From JALHRI01 sp044351685 (lineage in GTDB: Bacteria > Pseudomonadota > Alphaproteobacteria > Rickettsiales > UBA3002), in contig JBILFK010000061.1 of NCBI GenBank assembly GCA_044351685.1, positions 1-8,717 of the forward strand: DNA of 8,717 bases. The letters run 5' to 3'. A program made the translations under genes and the position numbers. Below the pieces are notes generated by a model. It was not told the DNA's origin. It was given only the letters and a program-made list of their open reading frames with translations, and ran no database searches. How positions within the stretch are numbered: the stretch's first letter is position 1; every line of letters starts with the position of its first letter. This document shows, in pieces, positions 6,638 through 8,717 of the stretch.

Positions 6638-7819
6638 TCACGCGCATTCAATCGCCATTGCGGTCGCTTCGCCACCACCAATACACAGCGATGCCATGCC
6701 GCGTTTCAGGCCTCGTTGCTTCAACGCTGAAACCAGTGTTACCAAAATACGTGCACCTGATGCACCAATCGGGTGGCCAAGCGCACAGGCGCCGCCATGC
6801 ACATTCACGCGCTCATGCGGTAATTTCAAATCATGCATGGCCGCCATGGTTACCACCGCGAAGGCTTCGTTGATTTCAAACAGATCGATATCGGCCAATT
6901 TCCAGCCAATTTTTTCGGATAATTTCTGCATGGCGCCTACTGGCGCAGTGCTGAACCATTCCGGCGCATGTGCATGCGTGCTGGCACCAACAATCGTGGC
7001 ATGCACGGGCAACCCGCGCCGCACCGCCTCCGATTTACGCATTAACACTAATGAAGCCGCCCCATCGGAAATCGAAGAAGCGTTTGCTGCTGTCACTGAA
7101 CCATCTTTCGCGAAGGCGGGCTTGAGTGTGGGGATTTTATCGGGCTGCGCTTTTAGGGGTTGTTCATCGATTTCCACGCGCACATCACCCTTGCGGCCTT
7201 TCACAGTCACGGGGGCAATCTCACCGGAGAAATGGCCACTATTGATGGCAGCCTGCGCACGCGTAAGCGATGTTATCGCAAACGCATCCTGCGCTTCGCG
7301 GGTGAAGCCATATTTCGTGGCCGTCGCCTCAGCGAACACGCCCATAAGCTTGCCTTTATCATAGGCATCTTCGAGACCATCGAGAAACATATGATCTTTC
7401 ATTTCACCATGCCCCATGCGCTGGCCAGTGCGGGCTTTAGGCAATAAATACGGCGCATTGCTCATGCTTTCCATGCCGCCCGCTACCATGATGTTACTTT
7501 CACCTGCGAGTATCTGGTTGCATGCCATCATCACCGCGCGCATGCCCGAACCACACATTTTGTTAATAGTGGTCGCCCCCACCGATTGCGGCAACCCAGC
7601 ACCCAGCAACGCTTGCCTCGCTGCCGCCTGCCCTAGCCCGGCACTTAGCACGCAGCCCATAATCGCTTCGTTGATGTCTGTTCCCTTCAGTGCGCTGCGC
7701 GCCACCGCTTCGGCAATGGCAACCGCGCCAAGCTCTGGGGCTGAAACAGTAGCAAAATCGCCCAAAAACCCACCCATAGGTGTGCGGGCATAACCGGTAA
7801 TCACAATCGGGTCAGACAT
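6638..7819 (-). CDS. Acetyl-CoA C-acetyltransferase (acetoacetyl-CoA-type thiolase)
   Basis: It cleaves a 3-ketoacyl-CoA with CoA, releasing acetyl-CoA and the shortened acyl-CoA. It can also run in reverse, as biosynthetic thiolases do. The 393 residues and motifs are complete: nucleophilic cysteine in NKMCGSGMRA (C89), GGMESMSNAPYLL near 114-126, NEAF (317-320), catalytic histidine in GGACALGHPIGASGARI (H349), and the acid/base cysteine in CIGGG (C379). The sequence is of the AtoB/PhaA/T2 class rather than the trifunctional FadA type. At 287-296 it reads EWFSTAPVGA, where by my alignment F289 falls at the position held by methionine in Zoogloea-type thiolases and by phenylalanine in the mitochondrial T2 enzyme, which accepts 2-methylacetoacetyl-CoA. 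The ATG at 7817-7819 has AAGGA with five bases of spacing. The gap from the ligase gene is 17 bases, and the stop is TGA. Confidence 0.92.
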   Translation of the reverse strand: MSDPIVITGYARTPMGGFLGDFATVSAPELGAVAIAEAVARSALKGTDINEAIMGCVLSAGLGQAAARQALLGAGLPQSVGATTINKMCGSGMRAVMMACNQILAGESNIMVAGGMESMSNAPYLLPKARTGQRMGHGEMKDHMFLDGLEDAYDKGKLMGVFAEATATKYGFTREAQDAFAITSLTRAQAAINSGHFSGEIAPVTVKGRKGDVRVEIDEQPLKAQPDKIPTLKPAFAKDGSVTAANASSISDGAASLVLMRKSEAVRRGLPVHATIVGASTHAHAPEWFSTAPVGAMQKLSEKIGWKLADIDLFEINEAFAVVTMAAMHDLKLPHERVNVHGGACALGHPIGASGARILVTLVSALKQRGLKRGMASLCIGGGEATAMAIECA

Positions 7820-7836
7820 CGTATTCCTTTCGAGAA

Positions 7837-8717
7837 TTATTCTTTACTTAGCGCCACCGCGCGCTGGCGTAACACATATTTCTGGATTTTACCGGTGGGT
7901 GTTTTATCGAGCGCACCAAATACCACGCGTGTCGGGGCTTTATACCGCGCCATATGCTCGCGGCAAAAATCAATCATTTCATCTTCTGTTACGGGCGCTG
8001 CATTCGCTTTCAACTCAATAAACGCGCAGGGTGTTTCTTCCCATTTGGGGTGCGGCATGGCTACCACCGCCGCTTCGAGAACGGCCGGGTGGCGATAAAT
8101 CACGCTTTCCACTTCGATGGTGGAAATATTTTCGCCGCCGGAAATGATAATATCCTTCAACCTGTCTTTCACTTCAATGTACCCATCTGGGTGCCACACC
8201 GCTAAATCACCTGTGTGATACCAGCCGCCACGAAATGTTTCGCCAGTGGTTTTTGGGTTTTTGAGATAGCCCTTCATAATCACATTGCCGCGCATCATGC
8301 ATTCGCCAATCGTTTTTCCATCACGCGGCACGGGCTGCATGGTTTCGTGGTGCGCCACCATCATATCTTCCAGCACCGGGGTGCGCACCCCTTGGCGCGC
8401 TTTGATAATCGCCTGTTCGGGAATGCTGAGTGCATTCCACTCTGGGTCCCACGCGCACGACATATTCGGCCCATATACTTCGGTGGCGCCATACACATGC
8501 ATCACGTTGAAGCCCATTTTCTGCATATTTTCGAGCACGGTGGGCGTGGGTGCAGAACCAGCCGTCATCACCTGCACTGTCCAATCGAATTTACGTTTCA
8601 CCGCATCGGGCGCATGAATAAGCATATTCAGCACAATCGGTGCCGCCGTAAAATGCGTGACGCGGTGGGTTTCAATCACCCGAAAAATTTCTGCCGCATC
8701 CACTTTGGGTAAGCAAA
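7837..8717 (-). CDS. Acyl-CoA synthetase (AMP-binding), C-terminal half
   Basis: It activates a carboxylic acid to its CoA thioester through an acyl-adenylate. The frame is open to the right edge (residues CLPKV precede the first internal GTG at 8701-8703), so the N-terminal portion, including the P-loop-like STGTTG motif, lies outside the window. Counting from that GTG, the visible motifs are the adenine-site YGATE (71-75), GWYHTGDLAVW (160-170), the hinge region VKDRLKDIIISGGENIS (178-194), and the C-terminal catalytic lysine in PTGK (K272). The MPHPKWEETPCAFIELK and GGENISTIEVE forms are like medium-chain/AlkK-type and plant acyl-activating enzymes of about 540 residues. The substrate cannot be told; a short or branched fatty acid would suit the operon. 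A propionyl-CoA synthetase of the PrpE type looks less likely because the sequence lacks the Acs-like form of these motifs. It ends in TAA. Confidence 0.9.
   Translation of the reverse strand, partial: CLPKVDAAEIFRVIETHRVTHFTAAPIVLNMLIHAPDAVKRKFDWTVQVMTAGSAPTPTVLENMQKMGFNVMHVYGATEVYGPNMSCAWDPEWNALSIPEQAIIKARQGVRTPVLEDMMVAHHETMQPVPRDGKTIGECMMRGNVIMKGYLKNPKTTGETFRGGWYHTGDLAVWHPDGYIEVKDRLKDIIISGGENISTIEVESVIYRHPAVLEAAVVAMPHPKWEETPCAFIELKANAAPVTEDEMIDFCREHMARYKAPTRVVFGALDKTPTGKIQKYVLRQRAVALSKE

Noticed and set aside
6696..7364. Plus-strand frame of 222 codons opposite the thiolase gene
   Set aside because: The opposite strand encodes a complete thiolase with all catalytic residues; the plus-strand product has no recognisable motif.

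Overview
The window holds two convergent blocks. Positions 2-1240 on the plus strand carry one or two unrecognised reading frames. Positions 1237-8717 on the minus strand carry a tightly packed run of seven catabolic genes whose 5' end lies beyond the right edge. There are no RNA genes, insertion sequences, CRISPR arrays or origins that I can see, and no stretch over 300 bases lacks a gene.

The organism looks like a Gram-negative, mid-GC bacterium, and an alphaproteobacterium is my best guess. The grounds are the E. coli-type PrpD and the close similarity of the dehydrogenase, reductase and thiolase to mitochondrial counterparts. This placement rests on recalled family resemblance only.

The minus-strand operon, in transcription order, is: 3' part of an acyl-CoA synthetase (8717-7837), acetoacetyl-CoA-type thiolase (7819-6638), acyl-CoA dehydrogenase (6616-5483), HSD10-like short-chain dehydrogenase (5474-4707), prpB (4698-3847), prpC (3837-2713) and prpD (2700-1237). 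Gaps are 8-21 bases. At three consecutive junctions the upstream TAG stop lies inside the Shine-Dalgarno sequence of the next gene. The layout recalls the mmg operon of Bacillus subtilis, which also joins thiolase, hydroxyacyl-CoA dehydrogenase and acyl-CoA dehydrogenase to the methylcitrate cycle, but here an HSD10-type SDR takes the place of MmgB.

A coherent reading is that acyl-CoAs are oxidised to propionyl-CoA plus acetyl-CoA, and the propionyl-CoA is condensed with oxaloacetate and cleaved to pyruvate and succinate. The HSD10-like enzyme, the short/branched-chain-like dehydrogenase and a T2-like thiolase together suggest the lower isoleucine pathway (2-methylbutyryl-CoA to propionyl-CoA). 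An enoyl-CoA hydratase and a methylaconitate-hydrating aconitase would be needed and are not in the window.

The left block reads in a single frame from position 2 to 1240, broken only by one TAA at 656-658. It encodes a cysteine-free, almost lysine-free, Gln/Asn/Ala/Thr-rich protein with two loosely similar segments and a Pro/Thr-rich tail. It may be one gene with a nonsense mutation or two adjacent genes. Its function is unknown.
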